Source: Akebia trifoliata (Eukaryota > Streptophyta > Magnoliopsida > Ranunculales > Lardizabalaceae). Taken from it: a stretch of DNA of 64,000 bases. The translations under genes were made by a program, and so were the position numbers. Below, in pieces: positions 1-11,848 of this stretch (position 1 is its first letter; each line of letters starts with the position of its first letter). Under the pieces are notes generated by a model. It saw only the letters and a program-made list of their open reading frames with translations. It was not told the DNA's origin and made no database searches. Location: NCBI GenBank assembly GCA_017979445.1, contig CM030719.1:25907996-25971995 (forward strand). Direction: 5' to 3'.

Positions 1-1157
1 ATATGTATAAATCTCAACCACTGGATTCTGTATATAAATAGTTGAGATATTGTGTTTTGTCATATATATATATATATAAGACAACGTTTTGGTAGACAAC
101 ATTTATAATGTAAAAGACCAACATACCCCTGTCATTTTCACTAAAAGATAAAATGTACATGAGTATTATTGGAAAGGAAATGTAATGGAGAATATTATCC
201 CATGAGGTCTTGGACATTAGTAATCCCATATATATATATATATATATATATATAGCGTAGCATTCGACAAAAAACAATAGGATGGCAATGTTGGGAGTCA
301 AAACTTGTCTTTTATGATTTAAAAGTTGCGGATTGGGCTGATTTTTTGTAAGGATGATCTCTATAGTAAAATTCTAATTTTACCGTTTTGAATATACACC
401 TACCAAACAAAATCCAATTGTTGTGTACAATCCAATATCTTCATGACTTTATCTACATTTTTTCCAAAGCTTTCTATGATCAAATTATTTTTGAACCCTA
501 ACTTTGTCATTGTGGTTTGAAGAAAATAAGGAGGTATCTCAAACATTCATATAAAAATTGACGGAAATATCGTTATTTTAAGAACAGAAAAATACCATTT
601 GTGGGTAGAATTAAAGGATGCTTTCTCAAAAATTTTCAAATGGGCTAGTTACTTATAAGTGAAACTTCCAAGAGTGAGGCTAGCCTTACAAACTTTTGAA
701 TCTTACTAAGCGTCGTTGAGCTCACCTTGTGGCATCCAAACATATCATCCGACGCCATAGTGATGTAAAGGACAAACTTTTAAGAACTTTGAAATAAATA
801 TTTATAAAAAAGAAGAATTTACTTTTCATTGTTGAATTTTGATTTGAAATTTGGCAGTTGGGTGGGAGTTTAGTAGTCACCACTTTCAAAACCTTGGATC
901 AAGTCAAAAAAAAGACTTTTTTTTTATCCAAGTTTTTCCATGAAATCTATAGGGTTTTGTTGTTGGCTTGCCAATTTGGTAATTCATTTAAGCTTAACAA
1001 CCCTTTGTAATATTTGAAATCTTGCCAAGTTAATAAGGAAAGTGCTTTTCAATTTCGGGATGCATGACCAAAGTTTGTAAAATTCAGGGTATCTCTAATA
1101 TTTATCAAAACTAAGGGGGGCATCTCTAAATCAATCAAAACTGAGGGGGGCTAAATC
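1..1157. other. AT-rich intergenic DNA, no gene
   Basis: No convincing coding region is seen on either strand. There are short TA microsatellites near 63-80 and 229-255. The one longer reading frame here (14-301, minus) is made largely of translated TA repeats (Ile/Tyr runs) and is not a gene. Two short near-copies of a phrase reading 'catctctaaatcaatcaaaactgag' lie around 1090-1150. Confidence 0.6.
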
Positions 1158-1846
1158 ACGTGGGTGTCAATGGGTACCCAATTACATGTTTACCCAATGT
1201 ACCCGAAATCGATTAGTCAATTTTGGGTCTACCTTAATGGACCCGATAATTTTTGGGTCTGATTCTAGGTAGCTATTTTGACGACCTGATAAGAATAGGA
1301 ACTCATTAGGTACTAAAGAATTGGGTCTCAGTTAGGTAAAAGCCTTGATCGAATTATTAGGTTATATATGATAATTATGAGGGACAAAAATAAATATTTT
1401 ATTATTTAAAAATATTAAAAATATATTTTTATATTTCATAACCAGATAATGAAAGGTTATTTTTCATATAATAATAAAATATTTACTTGTGTGCACATCA
1501 AATCTCCATGTGTGATATAATTTATTGGTGAAAGTATGAGAGTAGAAATCCAGACTGAATAATCTTGTCAATATATCAATTGTTCACAAATCTAATTAAT
1601 AGCAATACTTTAGAAATCTGAATTTTATTGATGATAATTCTTGGATGATATTACATGAATCCCAATAGAATATTTATAAACAGGGTTTGCAACGGGTCTA
1701 GTAAAACTTCTACCATCTCCAAACACACCCATACCTGAATTTTAGGATAATACCCAAATCCGAAATTTTACCCAAATTTTAGGTGAATAACCATACCTAA
1801 TTTCTTAACCAATTCTTGGGTCACCCAAAATTTTACCCTCTCGTCT

Positions 1847-1881
<35 letters not shown>

Positions 1882-2078
1882 TTTAATAACAAAAGTTATA
1901 AATAAATTGAGTAGGATATGACCTATATTCACACCCAACCCTACAAAACTTTTGGGTAAATGGGTATCGGGTAATATTACCCGAATTCTTAATCAGGTAA
2001 AATAACCTTACCCATATTTGATTTATTCGGGTCAGGTGAGTTAGGTAGATGAGTATCATTTGGCCCATTGCTAACCCT
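1158..2078. mobile_element. Possible hAT-type MITE (degenerate)
   Basis: The left edge reads GTGGGTGTCAATGGGTACCC. The right edge, read on the minus strand, starts TAGGGTTAGCAATGGGCC. The two edges are an imperfect terminal inverted repeat like that of the better preserved element at 53245-53862, which shares the GGTGTCAATGGGTACCC end and an interior rich in 'gggtaccc'. A run of about 30 T lies at 1849-1878. I could not find a clean 8-bp target duplication, so the edges are approximate. Confidence 0.4.
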
Positions 2079-2203
2079 ATTTATAAATATTACATCAATT
2101 GAAGATAGAATATATCCTATTCCTAGTAGGGTATTTATAAAAATTATATCAATACTTCCTAATGTAAAATATCCTAATTGATATATTCTAAGTGTCGTGG
2201 TAG

Positions 2204-2360
2204 AGTGACCTCAAGATTGGATCTTATATCGCACATCTTGACGTGAAAGTGGATAGGAACCATAGATGCTTTTTGACATCTATCTCTAGGAAAAACATCT
2301 GTGGTTCACATACACTTTCACGTCAAGGTGTGCGATGTGAGGTCCAATATTGAGGTCACT
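2204..2360. repeat. Short foldback element (hairpin MITE)
   Basis: A 157-bp stretch whose two ends are reverse complements. It begins AGTGACCTCAAGATTGGA and ends with an AGGTCACT-type arm. Inside these, 'cacatcttgacgtgaaagt' pairs with 'actttcacgtcaaggtgtg'. The unpaired centre is about 55 bp. It has no coding capacity. Confidence 0.7.
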
Positions 2361-3599
2361 TCAACGTTATTCATATTCTAAATATATCATTTTTCGTCAC
2401 AACCTTTCATTTGTGATGAGATGCGTACACTGGCAATAATGAAGTGTATCCCATGCATCTTAAAACAATGTGTGGGGTTTTCCCACCATTACTAGGGGTC
2501 CAGGGGCAAAGCCCTGGCCAAAATATTGGGCCCATTTTGTTTGGATTTGAATCCGACTTGTTTACCCTCTTTATAACCCTAAGTATATAAGGGGTAAGAG
2601 ATGAAATCATAAAAGGGTTAGAGAAATATACGAGAGGCAGAAAGAAATTGTAACCTAGTTCTTCTTTGGATATTATAGTGAAATCATCATTTTTCGCCTA
2701 TGGATATAGGTCGATGCTTTGACCAAACCACGTACATCTTATGTCTTGTGAGATTCTTGTGTTCTTGTTGATTTATACTTTGGATGTAAGAGTTCTTTCT
2801 AACAATATTCTTAAATTTTCTTAATTTATGTTGGTGATTTTCTATATTCATGGAACAAAATTATAAATCCAAAAGAATAGATTGTAGAAAGTGAAGATCG
2901 GAAAGAACTCATTGATTTTGATGTGACTGAGGCACAAAAGAGCCACTATCCTTAAAACCAAATTTGTGCCCCTTTAGGATGATATCCACAGTGCAAAAAT
3001 CTTCGATGATTTTCAAGATTCAACAGACACATTCTTGTTAGTCATGCACACGAAAATAGGAGGCCTGCAATGAACTCGATCGGTATAGTATAAACAATGA
3101 GATTTAGATTGACTCATTCAGAAGAGAAGGCGAGAGAGATCAGAAAATTATTTTTTTGTGTATCTACAACTTTAGGGCATAACCTTTCTTATAGGATTTG
3201 GGTCCAACAGTCTACTGGATTAATGAAATAAATGTATGGGCTTTAATTTGGCATGTTTCTGAACGTTGAGATGAAAAGAATCAATGGGACTTTAAGAAAA
3301 AGAGACCAAATAAATTTTAGTTGTTGGCTTCTCGCCTTGCCAACCCTTTGAATTAGGTATCCCCCAATTGATCGTTTGTCCTTTATGAAAGTTTTTTTCC
3401 TCAATGTACTCAAGACATTACTTTCATAGTTTTTTGAAACTTAAAGAGTAAAAAATAAAGATGAATAATATATCTTTGCATAATTTATGGTTACCTAAAC
3501 TGTAATTGCTGTTTCTCACTCTGAGTGGGCTTGAATATTCAATTTGTCAGAGTATTGAGATGATGGAATTTTTGAGTCTCTTACTATTGTTTAGTAGTT
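2361..3599. other. Intergenic DNA, no gene recognised
   Basis: No frame with recognisable protein similarity. A short frame at 2407-2610 (minus) has no start context or homology that I recognise. The text resembles decayed repeat DNA. Confidence 0.45.
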
Positions 3600-5205
3600 T
3601 TTCTCCTACATCTTGAGGTAGTTTTACTACTTTTTCTTGAATTCATCTAGATTTTGTGTACATCATGATCATCAATCGGGAGCGTAAGAACAAGAAAATT
3701 TTCATGAGGTCTATGCATTCCTTCCAGATGTAGATAAAAGAAGACGAATGAGTATTCTCCTTCTAACAATAACTGAGTCCATCGTGGTTGTTGTCGAATA
3801 TGATAGACTTCTAGAGTGTCTTCCTGATTAGGTTCTTCCTTTTGAGTTGTTTTGTGCAATTCATCGAGGAGAGAAAAGACCTGATTTTCTCTTGTATTGA
3901 CATCTTTTGCTCCTTGATGAATTGTCATTTTTGACTCTGCCTCTCCATCTTACTTTGCTTGTGGAATTGGAACATTATCATTCCCTTGAGACTAAATATT
4001 TTCTCCCCTTTGTTGTGTATTATAGTTTGGAGTATTGACTTCATCTCGATAGTGATTTGTCCCTCAACTATTGAGTTGAGTATGTAAAATTCCATTCTCT
4101 TGGCGAAGGAATGTCATTATTTTTTATTGTTCTTGCATATGGGATTATACCCTTTGGAGTTGGATCTACAAATCTTGAAGAATTTTTGCTTGGGTTTGTG
4201 GTTGGTTGAAAGTACTAATCATTGGATTATAATGATGAAGTAAATAAAAGGTCGGGTTGTTACACATGTAAGATCTCCTAAGAAGGATGTCTTGCTAGTT
4301 TTACTTTAGCTAGAAAGTTTGCTATCTCGTTAGAGACTAATATTCTTCTTAATTTGAGAATGATGCTTTGCTAAGTAGGCCTCTAGATTGATCATGCACA
4401 GTTTGTGTTAATTGAGTGTTGTGAATTTTTCTAAAGGGAAAGCTAATGAAGAAAGTCTAAGTGGTTAATTAGTTGAAGGCCTTCGCTGGTGAAGAAAAAT
4501 ATCTTTTAAGGGAGGATGGTGAATAAGAATAAGATTTTTGGTTGGTGGGATATCTGGGTTTGTTTTCTATTTTTCACGAATGCCATAAAAAAGTATGGGA
4601 GATAATTTGAATATCCTACCCTCAAGATACAAGTTACAAAGATATAAGTATTTTTTTGAAATACATGTTATAATGATTGATTTCTCCTCAAGATATGATT
4701 TATAGTTGACGATCAACGTAAGTTGTCTTCTCCGATGTAACTTCCGAATTCTGGTTGTCTCTTCCGATGTTGCATCAAAATCTTCAATCATAGCCTGATA
4801 TCATTTTAACTTGAAAAGACATCGGTAGAGTGCCGGCTAAGGAGCCTCCAATGATCAAGTTAGATCTTAAACAAATTGCAGAACAAGAAGAAAATAATAA
4901 GTGTTAAAGAGTTTTTTATGTGATTTGTGCCTTGGTTTTGAATGAGAGAGACTTCTCTATTTATAGAGTAATCTTTTAAAGGGTGGTAATAATCTAGTTG
5001 TAACCTTTCATCCATGTTGTCTAGTATTTATGACAATAAAGACCTTAATGACATTGAAGACTCATTCATTTTGATTCTTGTAACTTTTTTGGGGAGTGGT
5101 TTTAATTTGCAATTGGTCAAACTCGATGATTGGTCAATTTTTGAGTTGACTCGGTCGTGTTATGTATCAACTATTTCTTTGGTCATAATTAATTCTCTGC
5201 TACAT
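3600..5205 (-). mobile_element. Decayed LTR-retrotransposon-like remnant, minus strand
   Basis: Read on the minus strand, there is a TATAAATAG box near 4958-4967, then a leader, then a sequence TGATATCAGGC near 4792-4802. That sequence resembles the initiator-Met tRNA primer site TGGTATCAGAGC. An ATG follows at 4791 with a 74-codon frame (4567-4791), and further down is a 93-codon frame (3647-3928, ATG start). Neither product is recognised. The order TATA, leader, primer-like site, short gag-position frames is what a decayed Copia-like element would leave. This is inference from order and the primer-like site only. An ordinary broken gene is the alternative. Confidence 0.35.
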
Positions 5206-5212
5206 ACATTGT

Positions 5213-6075
5213 CGGTTGTTAGAGTGTTTTGGTTTAAAGAAGCCAATCTTCTTTATAACTTATAATATTGGAAGTTAGATTTAATGTCTGCATCTCTTTG
5301 GGTCATACCATGGAGAGGAATGAGATTTAGGAGTAGCTGAATCCTCTTAATGTGTGAGAATGAGGGCCGAATCCTCTAGGTGTCTAAGTTATGTTGGGCT
5401 AAACCCTCCAAATGTTTTAAAGGACAAGGGCCAAGCCCTCTAGATGTTTTAAAAGAAGAGGGTTGAACCTTAAAGGTGTTCAAGATGAGGGAGAAGAAAA
5501 AGAGTCGGACCCTCTCTTTGAGTGGGATGGTTTTAGTGTGGAAAGGAGGGGTAGTTAAACCCTTTAAAATGTTAGAGAGAAGAAGAAGAAGAATAAGAAG
5601 AAGAAAAGGAGTCGAGCCCTCTTTAAGTGGGATGGTTTTAGTGTGGGAAGGAGGGCTTGTCGGTTGTTAGAGTGTTTTGGCTTAAAGAAGTTAATCTTGT
5701 TTATAACTTGTAATATTGGAAGTTAAATTGAATGTCTGCATCTCTTTGGGTCATACCATGGAGAGGAATGAGATTTAGGAGTAGCTAAATCCTCTTAATG
5801 TGTGAGAGTGAGGGGCCGAATCCTCTAAGTGTCTAAGTAATGTTAGGCTGAACCCTCTAGATGTTTTAAATGAGGAGGGTCGAACCCTAAACGTGTTCAA
5901 GATGAGGGAGAAAAAAGGAGTCGGATCCTCTCTTTGAGTGGGATGATTTTAGTGTGGGAAGGAGGGGGAGTTAAACCCCTTAAAATGTTAGAGAGAATAA
6001 AAAGAAGAAAAGGAGCCAAGCCCTCTTTGAGTGGGATGGTTTTAGTGTGGGAAAGGGGGGGAGCCGAACTCTCTA
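5213..6075. repeat. Direct duplication, 448-bp unit, with inner minisatellite
   Basis: The phrase 'cggttgttagagtgttttgg' occurs at 5213 and again at 5661, giving a unit of 448 bp, and most of each unit is alignable. Inside each unit is a degenerate shorter repeat built on 'ccctctaaatgttttaaa' and 'gtgggatggttttagtgtgg', with AGAAG-rich runs. Short open frames here (5476-5670, 6082-6318) are translations of these repeats and are not considered genes. Confidence 0.75.
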
Positions 6076-6464
6076 AAATGCTTGAGAGAAGACGGAGAAG
6101 AAAATGGTTTTAGTGAGATGGTTTTTTTAGAGGGCCCACCTCACTTTAATATTTTATTCAGATCGCGGATCATTCGGGTTGAATCTTGGTTCATTTGTAT
6201 TCAATCTATCCGTATTAGTAATTTTGTTAATCCCAATCAGAAAATATTTTTGGTTCCTACAAATATTAATGAAAATGAAGACAAACCAGCCAAACACGCC
6301 AAGAAAGTAATGAAATGAAATTAAAATTGGCCTTTGCCTGTTGATTTTTTTTCATTCATTATTAAAGAATTACCAAACTAGCGAACATAAACAAGAGTAT
6401 AATAAGTCAATTTATAATCTTTAACACCAACTTTAAATGCAATACTTGCTTTAATTTGTGCTTA

Positions 6465-7052
6465 TGATGAAATAAGTTCCTCTTTAGAACGCATCCTTTA
6501 TTTAATTAAGAAGAGAAATAGCTTAGACTCTAATGTATAAATTACGTGTAAATGATTGGCCCCCAATCCCCACATTTTTCTTTGAACGTGAAAGATGTTA
6601 GAGATCAATTATGATGAAATAAGTTCCTCTTTAGAACACATCCTTTATTTAATTAAGAAGAGAAATAGCTTAGACTCTAATGTATAAATTACGTGTAAAT
6701 GATTGGCCCCCAATCCCCACATTTTTCTTTGAACGTGAAAGATGTTAGAGATCAATTATGATGAAATAAGTTCCTCTTTAGAACACATCCTTTATTTAAT
6801 TAAGAAGAGAAATAGCTTAGACTCTAATGTATAAATTACGTGTAAATGATTGGCCCCCAATCCCCACATTTTTCTTTGAACGTGAAAGATGTTAGAGATC
6901 AATTATGATGAAATAAGTTCCTCTTTAGAACACATCCTTTATTTAATTAAGAAGAGAAATAGCTTAGACTCTAATGTATAAATTACGTGTAAATGATTGG
7001 CCCCCAATCCCCACATTTTTCTTTGAACGTGAAAGATGTTAGAGATCAATTA
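6465..7052. repeat. Tandem array, four copies of a 147-bp unit
   Basis: The phrase 'tgatgaaataagttcctc' starts at 6465, 6612, 6759 and 6906, exactly 147 bp apart each time. The copies are nearly identical. The first has 'gaacgcatcc' where the others have 'gaacacatcc'. The unit contains 'attggcccccaatccccaca'. Single-copy relatives of this unit lie downstream of peptide gene 2 (15377-15510) and gene 3 (37330-37480), so the amplification happened only in the block downstream of gene 1. Confidence 0.93.
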
Positions 7053-7710
7053 TTTAATGCCCTCTTCTCAATTACTTGTGATCCTTTTCATTAATATAAT
7101 AAAATTTAGGTTGATTTACCAAAATAACTATTGATTTTAATTTTAAAAATAATGGTAAATTTATTATATTTGGAATTAAAACAATTTAAGTAAGTGGGAG
7201 TGATTTATTAATTTTGAAAGTGATTAGTTTTTAAAGAATTTAGTAGACTAAAGCAGGAAAATATTTACTAATTTATAAAACAGTAAATTTTAGCCATTTA
7301 TTCAAAACTTAAGGTGGCATGTGCAAACGTGCATGTCTCTAAAGGGTTTATTAGTAATTTAAAATATTAGAAAAAGGTGCTTTTGAAAATTACCTAGTAA
7401 AAAGGATATTTTTATTATTTAAAATCTAATCAACTTGATTTTAAGGGCATGTGATTGCAAATTTCTTGGTCTTTGACCAAAATAACCATTTTAAAAACAA
7501 ATCAACATGATTTTAAGAACATGGGATTGCAAAATTATTTGTCTTTTTATCAAAATGACTAATTACATTAAAATTAAATGTTAAGGTGGGGGCATTTCCA
7601 AAGATGTAAATCTTACTTTTTTTGGAATTTACCATTTTTTGAAACTAATATGAATAATATGTTGAAATAGAAATTTCATAAAATCTTCTAACTTTTCGAG
7701 AAGAGCAAGG

Positions 7711-7817
7711 CTATTTGCATCTATCATTTGTGCTTACGGCACTCACGTAAAACACATTTTTGGGTGGGAAGTATAGAAGAAAGTGGGTGCAGTGAGGATA
7801 AAGGTCGGTGCAAATAG
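7711..7817. repeat. Small MITE-like inverted repeat
   Basis: It starts CTATTTGCATCTATCATTTG and ends GGTGCAAATAG, and the ends pair with each other. A relative with the same ends and similar inside text is at 60292-60378. About 107 bp, non-coding. Confidence 0.5.
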
Positions 7818-7998
7818 AACATCCTTTTCGAGAAGAGTGCTGATATTCTAACTAGAAAGTCTTCATTGGATTAATACTCGGCTGATGTGGCATGGCCATG
7901 GAACCATAGATCTGTTTTCTTGGGACACAAAACAGCATATATTTTATTAAAATATCATTACTCTTTCAAGAATTTTCCCTAAATTTTAAAAAGAGTTG

Positions 7999-8226
7999 TG
8001 ATAATCCGACTACCTGACTACCTCACGTGGCATACTCAATCAACTACTTGATGTGACAAGTTCGGAAACCATAGATATGTGCTCCCCGGGATACATGATT
8101 CCCTCCAGATACACTTTTTATGGGGAAGTTCAGCCGTGTATCTTAAGGAGCATAGATCTATGATTTCCAAACTTGTCACGCCAGGGTAGTTAATTGAGTT
8201 TTTCACGTGGGGTAGTCAAATTATCA
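7999..8226. mobile_element. Foldback MITE, copy A
   Basis: The ends TGATAATCCGACTAC and GTAGTCAAATTATCA pair. Pairing continues through 'acgtggcatactcaat' / 'attgagtttttcacgt' and 'gtgacaagttcggaaa' / 'tttccaaacttgtcac'. The related copy B is at 9354-9572. The two lie on either side of peptide gene 1. About 228 bp, no open frame of note. Confidence 0.8.
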
Positions 8227-8559
8227 TTATTCTTTTAACAATTGAATCGTCCAACTTAATATTCATATTGCCCAAGAGGATGGGTAGAGGATAACAAGGG
8301 AGTGAGAATATCGAATAGAAATATTTATAGACCAACTCTTATTCATATTATAATAATTAATAATAAACAAAAATTCTTGAATATTTGGTTTCTACACCAA
8401 ATTTATTATAAGTAATTGAAGTGAATTGGAACCATGCAATTGCAACCACATGCACCTCCCTGGAAGGTCTAAGAATTCCATCCATACATAAACACCCTAA
8501 AATAACAATTAAATATTACAATTAATTTTTATCAAGAAAAGACAAATCCAAGTTCAATA

Positions 8560-8868
8560 TCAAGCCATCAAATTGTGGTGTTTTATTTCATTATCAATAG
8601 GAAAGGTAGGTAAGACACCATGAAAATGGCCTGCAAAGTTCTTGGAGTTAATTGCTGGAGGGCAGTGATTTCCAGGTATAGTGGTATCACATGAAGGACC
8701 AGAAGGTGGTGTTGGGCCACTGTTGAGAGACTGAATCACAATATCTACACCTTTCTTCCACAATTGATCTTCATCCAAACATCTCGATTCAACAAGCAGA
8801 TTGAAGCCCAATGCTAGAACAACAAAAATGATTGTAACTTTGAAGATACCTCTAATGCAAAAGCCCAT
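8560..8868 (-). CDS. CTNIP/SCREW-like secreted signalling-peptide precursor, copy 1
   Basis: A 102-residue protein from a single exon with an ATG start. Residues 1-28 form a signal peptide: two Arg/Lys-containing turns, then a hydrophobic core near 11-25, ending V-E-S-R. A linker containing W-K-K and I-Q-S-L leads to S-G-P-S (56-59), then C60-D-T-T-I-P-G-N-H-C69-P, then N-S-K-N-F-A-G-H. Small secreted proteins with a C-T-N-I-P core and a paired Cys are the CTNIP (SCREW) phytocytokines, which act outside the cell through the receptor kinase HSL3/NUT with BAK1. Here N63 of the core is T (C-D-T-T-I-P). The family call rests on the motif, length and signal peptide, and no search was possible. The S-G-P-S stretch also recalls PIP-type peptides, the main alternative. 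Four paralogues lie in the window on the same strand. Confidence 0.82.
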   Translation of the reverse strand: MGFCIRGIFKVTIIFVVLALGFNLLVESRCLDEDQLWKKGVDIVIQSLNSGPTPPSGPSCDTTIPGNHCPPAINSKNFAGHFHGVLPTFPIDNEIKHHNLMA

Positions 8869-9003
8869 GATTTGGCTAAAAATAAGAAAGAAAAATGTTT
8901 GTTAAATGTATAAATTGGGGTTTAAGGATTAAAATGTTGTGTTTTAGAGATATGGGTTTTGGACGGAGTAGGTGGGATGACAAAAAGAAATTGATTAAAG
9001 AGG

Positions 9004-9085
9004 CTTATATAGAATTTCAGGTTAGTTTTCAAAGAAAGCTGGGTCTCGGGTCCATAGTTTGAATTTCTAAAGATGGACTATAGAC
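9004..9085 (-). promoter_or_regulatory. Promoter of peptide gene 1
   Basis: On the minus strand, a TATA box (CTATATAAG, 9004-9012) lies about 136 bp before the ATG. The near-palindrome GGTCTATAGTCC-like site (here ending AGTCTATAGTCC, 9074-9085) is about 206 bp before the ATG. Both elements recur at matching distances in front of the other four peptide genes. Confidence 0.65.
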
Positions 9086-9353
9086 TTAGACCTTAAAGGA
9101 AGTTTTGTATTTTCATATTAGCTCTCAAATATATATTTACATTTAGTTTTAGAACTCATCATGAAATCAAAACTTGATCGAATTGACTCAATGTTATTGA
9201 TTTTGTTGTGATTCGGCCACCAAACTTGATGGAACCAACTTGTTGGATCAACTCAGCTAATCCTCAAGTCAACTTGGCCAAATCAGCTAGAAAATGCATC
9301 AAGTCTGTGTAAGAAATTTGATCGTGTTATCCTGATATTTATGATTTGAGTCG

Positions 9354-9572
9354 TGATAATATGACTCACCAGGTGGCATATTCCAATGACTTCATGACGT
9401 AACAAGTTTGAGTACTGTAGATCTGTACGTCTCGGGATACATGATTGCACTTCCCCATAAAATAATGTATCATGAGGGAATCGTGCATCCGGAGGCATAT
9501 AGATCTATTGTTCCCAAACTTGTTCACGTCATTGAATCATTTGAGTATGCCACCTAAGGGGTCATATTATCA
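9354..9572. mobile_element. Foldback MITE, copy B
   Basis: Same family as 7999-8226. It has TGATAATATGACTCACC at the left end and a pairing arm ending GGTCATATTATCA at the right. The shared inner text includes 'gggatacatgatt' and 'catagatct'-like words. It lies just upstream of the promoter of peptide gene 1 and could supply small RNAs or new regulatory sites, which is inference only. Confidence 0.78.
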
Positions 9573-9769
9573 AGACTCTTATGATATTTTTGTCAAAAAA
9601 CGAAAAATATTTTATTTAATTTTAATATTAACTTTTAACATTTTTAAATATTTATACTTATAAATAAAAATGTTTTATTCAACACGTCAACTGAGTCAAG
9701 TTGTAAAACTACGACTAAAACATGAGATAAAACTTGACTTAGATAGTCACGATCTTTTGCACCCCTAGT

Positions 9770-10040
9770 TTTACGTGGAAGTTGGTCTAATCCATTTGGT
9801 CCACGGGTCATAGAACGCCATGTGATGTGGGAGCTAGCTATGAGCTTTCATTCTGTCACCGGAAACGGTCGTTTTATTTTAGAAGTGTAAAATATTTTGC
9901 TTTCTCCAACACAAAAGCTCTATCATCAATGTTTCGTGGGATCCGTAGGGCCCACAGAACCTATCAGCCAATATTTCGATGGATCTCCACTGAACACAAA
10001 AGATAGGACAAATCGATGAATTTAAGCACTTTTCAGGATG
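9770..10040. repeat. Outer edge of duplicated block 1
   Basis: Text such as 'gggcccacagaacctat' and 'atttcgatggatctccact' recurs, diverged, at 40080-40310 beyond peptide gene 3. This marks how far the duplicated block extends on the promoter side. No gene is seen within it. Confidence 0.65.
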
Positions 10041-10540
10041 TAATCTTAGCCCTTGAATTTGGATTATTTTTAGTAATCAAAATTAATAACAGAGATCAAA
10101 GAAACAAATAGAGGAAGAACATCACAAAGCAATTTCGGGTTCACCAGAGCAGTGTAATCAGGTCCAATCTAATATCCATTATCTATATATTTGCTTGCAT
10201 GTCCCCGATATATCTCCAAACCTACCAACTTGTGAACTGGAATATTCTATTTAATTGTTTTATGATTAAAAAATTTCAATTCATATTAGTGTCTGATTAT
10301 CAAAGAATGTACATCAAAGAATGGTTTGCAAATAGAACAATCATGTTTATTGTTATTTTCTTTCTTCTTATTTTGATTTCAATGCATATCCTTGAGGAAA
10401 CTATGATCGTCCGTTCATTTTATTACTACCTAGATCGATGAGTTGGTCAAATGCATGTATGATTTGAGGGTAGGGTTCTTGCCTGTGATGAACCTCAATT
10501 CCATTATTTGATGGTCTTATTAGATAAATTCTTTCATTAG
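10041..10540. other. Intergenic DNA, no gene
   Basis: AT-rich, with a short open frame at 10199-10441 (plus) that has no recognisable features beyond a hydrophobic run. I see no support for calling it a gene. Confidence 0.45.
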
Positions 10541-10545
10541 ATATC

Positions 10546-11843
10546 TGATCGATTGTAAAAACTTGATGTAGATTGCAGATAAACAAATATTTAAAATGAA
10601 ACTTTGGGAAGTCGAATTCGTTCCACAGGGACAGTTGGGATTCACTTAAAATTCGAGTTGAAAACAAAACAAAGTTTAAAAACAGATTGGTTTAAAAACA
10701 AAACAGATTTGTTGCACAAATAAGATGGAAATTAACTTGTAATTGAAATAAAAACAGAAAGTAGAGATTGAAGATATAACAAAAGGGCTTAGAGAAGTCA
10801 ATTCAGCCTTTGCAAATCATTCATAAATCAAATTAATTCTAGAAATAACTCAATCCATGTAGCAAGTCATTGCTCATGGATTGAAAAGTTGAGCAGTTTA
10901 ATCATCAAAGGTAACTCAAAAGTTATTTATGAAAATCCTAATTTGATTAAGATTGCCTAACTTATATTCAGATTCTTCACAGAGCATAGTCATTCTTGAA
11001 CTTATCTAAGAAATGGCTATGAAAGTTTGAATCAGAAATATAAGTTAGATTATCTAATCATAGAAGAATTATCAAAATAATAAACATATAAGCAAAATAA
11101 AGAATTAAAACTACATTAGAGGGATGAACTTGCTCCGGCATCCTTGATCTCTCTAAAGATGATCTAACTACTCATTGCAAGGTTCATAGTTACAGCAATA
11201 ACAATATAAAGAAGACAATAGATGGAGAAGAGAATATTAAATAGAGCTGCACTTTTGATTCCTTATTTAAATGGTTCTTCAAAGAGTTACAAAAAAAAAT
11301 TAAAGAAACAATTGATCCTCTCACTACTACAAAAATTCTCTCTAAAAGAAAAATCAGGAAAAATGCAGAGAAATTAGGGAGAAAAAGAGGGTCAAGAGGG
11401 ACCCCTTCTTTGAAATCAACCCTCTAATTTATAACATTCGTAATCAGGTTATTGTGTCAACTTTTCGGATGATTTGATTCGAAAAAATCATTTAGTTATA
11501 ACGACCGAAGTATCTGGAACATCATGTGCGATTCTCGAGGCAAGATGGCTTTGGATCATCGCGAAGCACTAGGGAGCCATTGCAGAGCGGTAACGTGGCA
11601 GCTTTTGCTCCTCATTTTCAGCGAAGTTTCTCCTTTTTGCTCACACATTGTAATCGACTTTGTTACGTTGTTTGGTAACTTCCACGTGCGTTTTATTTAT
11701 CTGCATTTTAGCAATAATATCTCATTAGCTTCATTAATTGGATAAACAATTTAATTTTGTAATTATTTACAAGGACTAACATTTAAAATGTGATAGAATT
11801 TGTGAAATTACGGTATCAAAATCACATTATTGGGACCTTATCA
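10546..11843 (-). repeat. Solo LTR, Athila-like, with 5-bp target duplication
   Basis: 1298 bp. It starts TGATCGATTG and ends ACCTTATCA, so on the minus strand it runs TG...CA. It is flanked by a perfect 5-bp direct repeat ATATC at 10541-10545 and 11844-11848. It is alignable in order with the LTRs of the full-length element at 23281-34022, for example in 'gtcgaattcgttccacaggg' and 'gcaagtcattgctcatgga'. It is diverged, and it lacks the repeated CCGCGGCGCGG words of those LTRs. No internal region is present, so it is a solo LTR left by recombination. Reading frames inside (10401-10667, 11524-11745) are not genes. Confidence 0.92.
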
Positions 11844-11848
11844 ATATC

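Noticed and set aside
3647..3928. A 93-residue minus-strand host gene
   Set aside because: It has an ATG and decent composition, but no recognisable domain and a retroelement-like setting. I kept it only as part of a possible remnant.
6465..7052. CRISPR-like regular repeats
   Set aside because: The 147-bp units are contiguous copies without unique spacers, in a plant genome.
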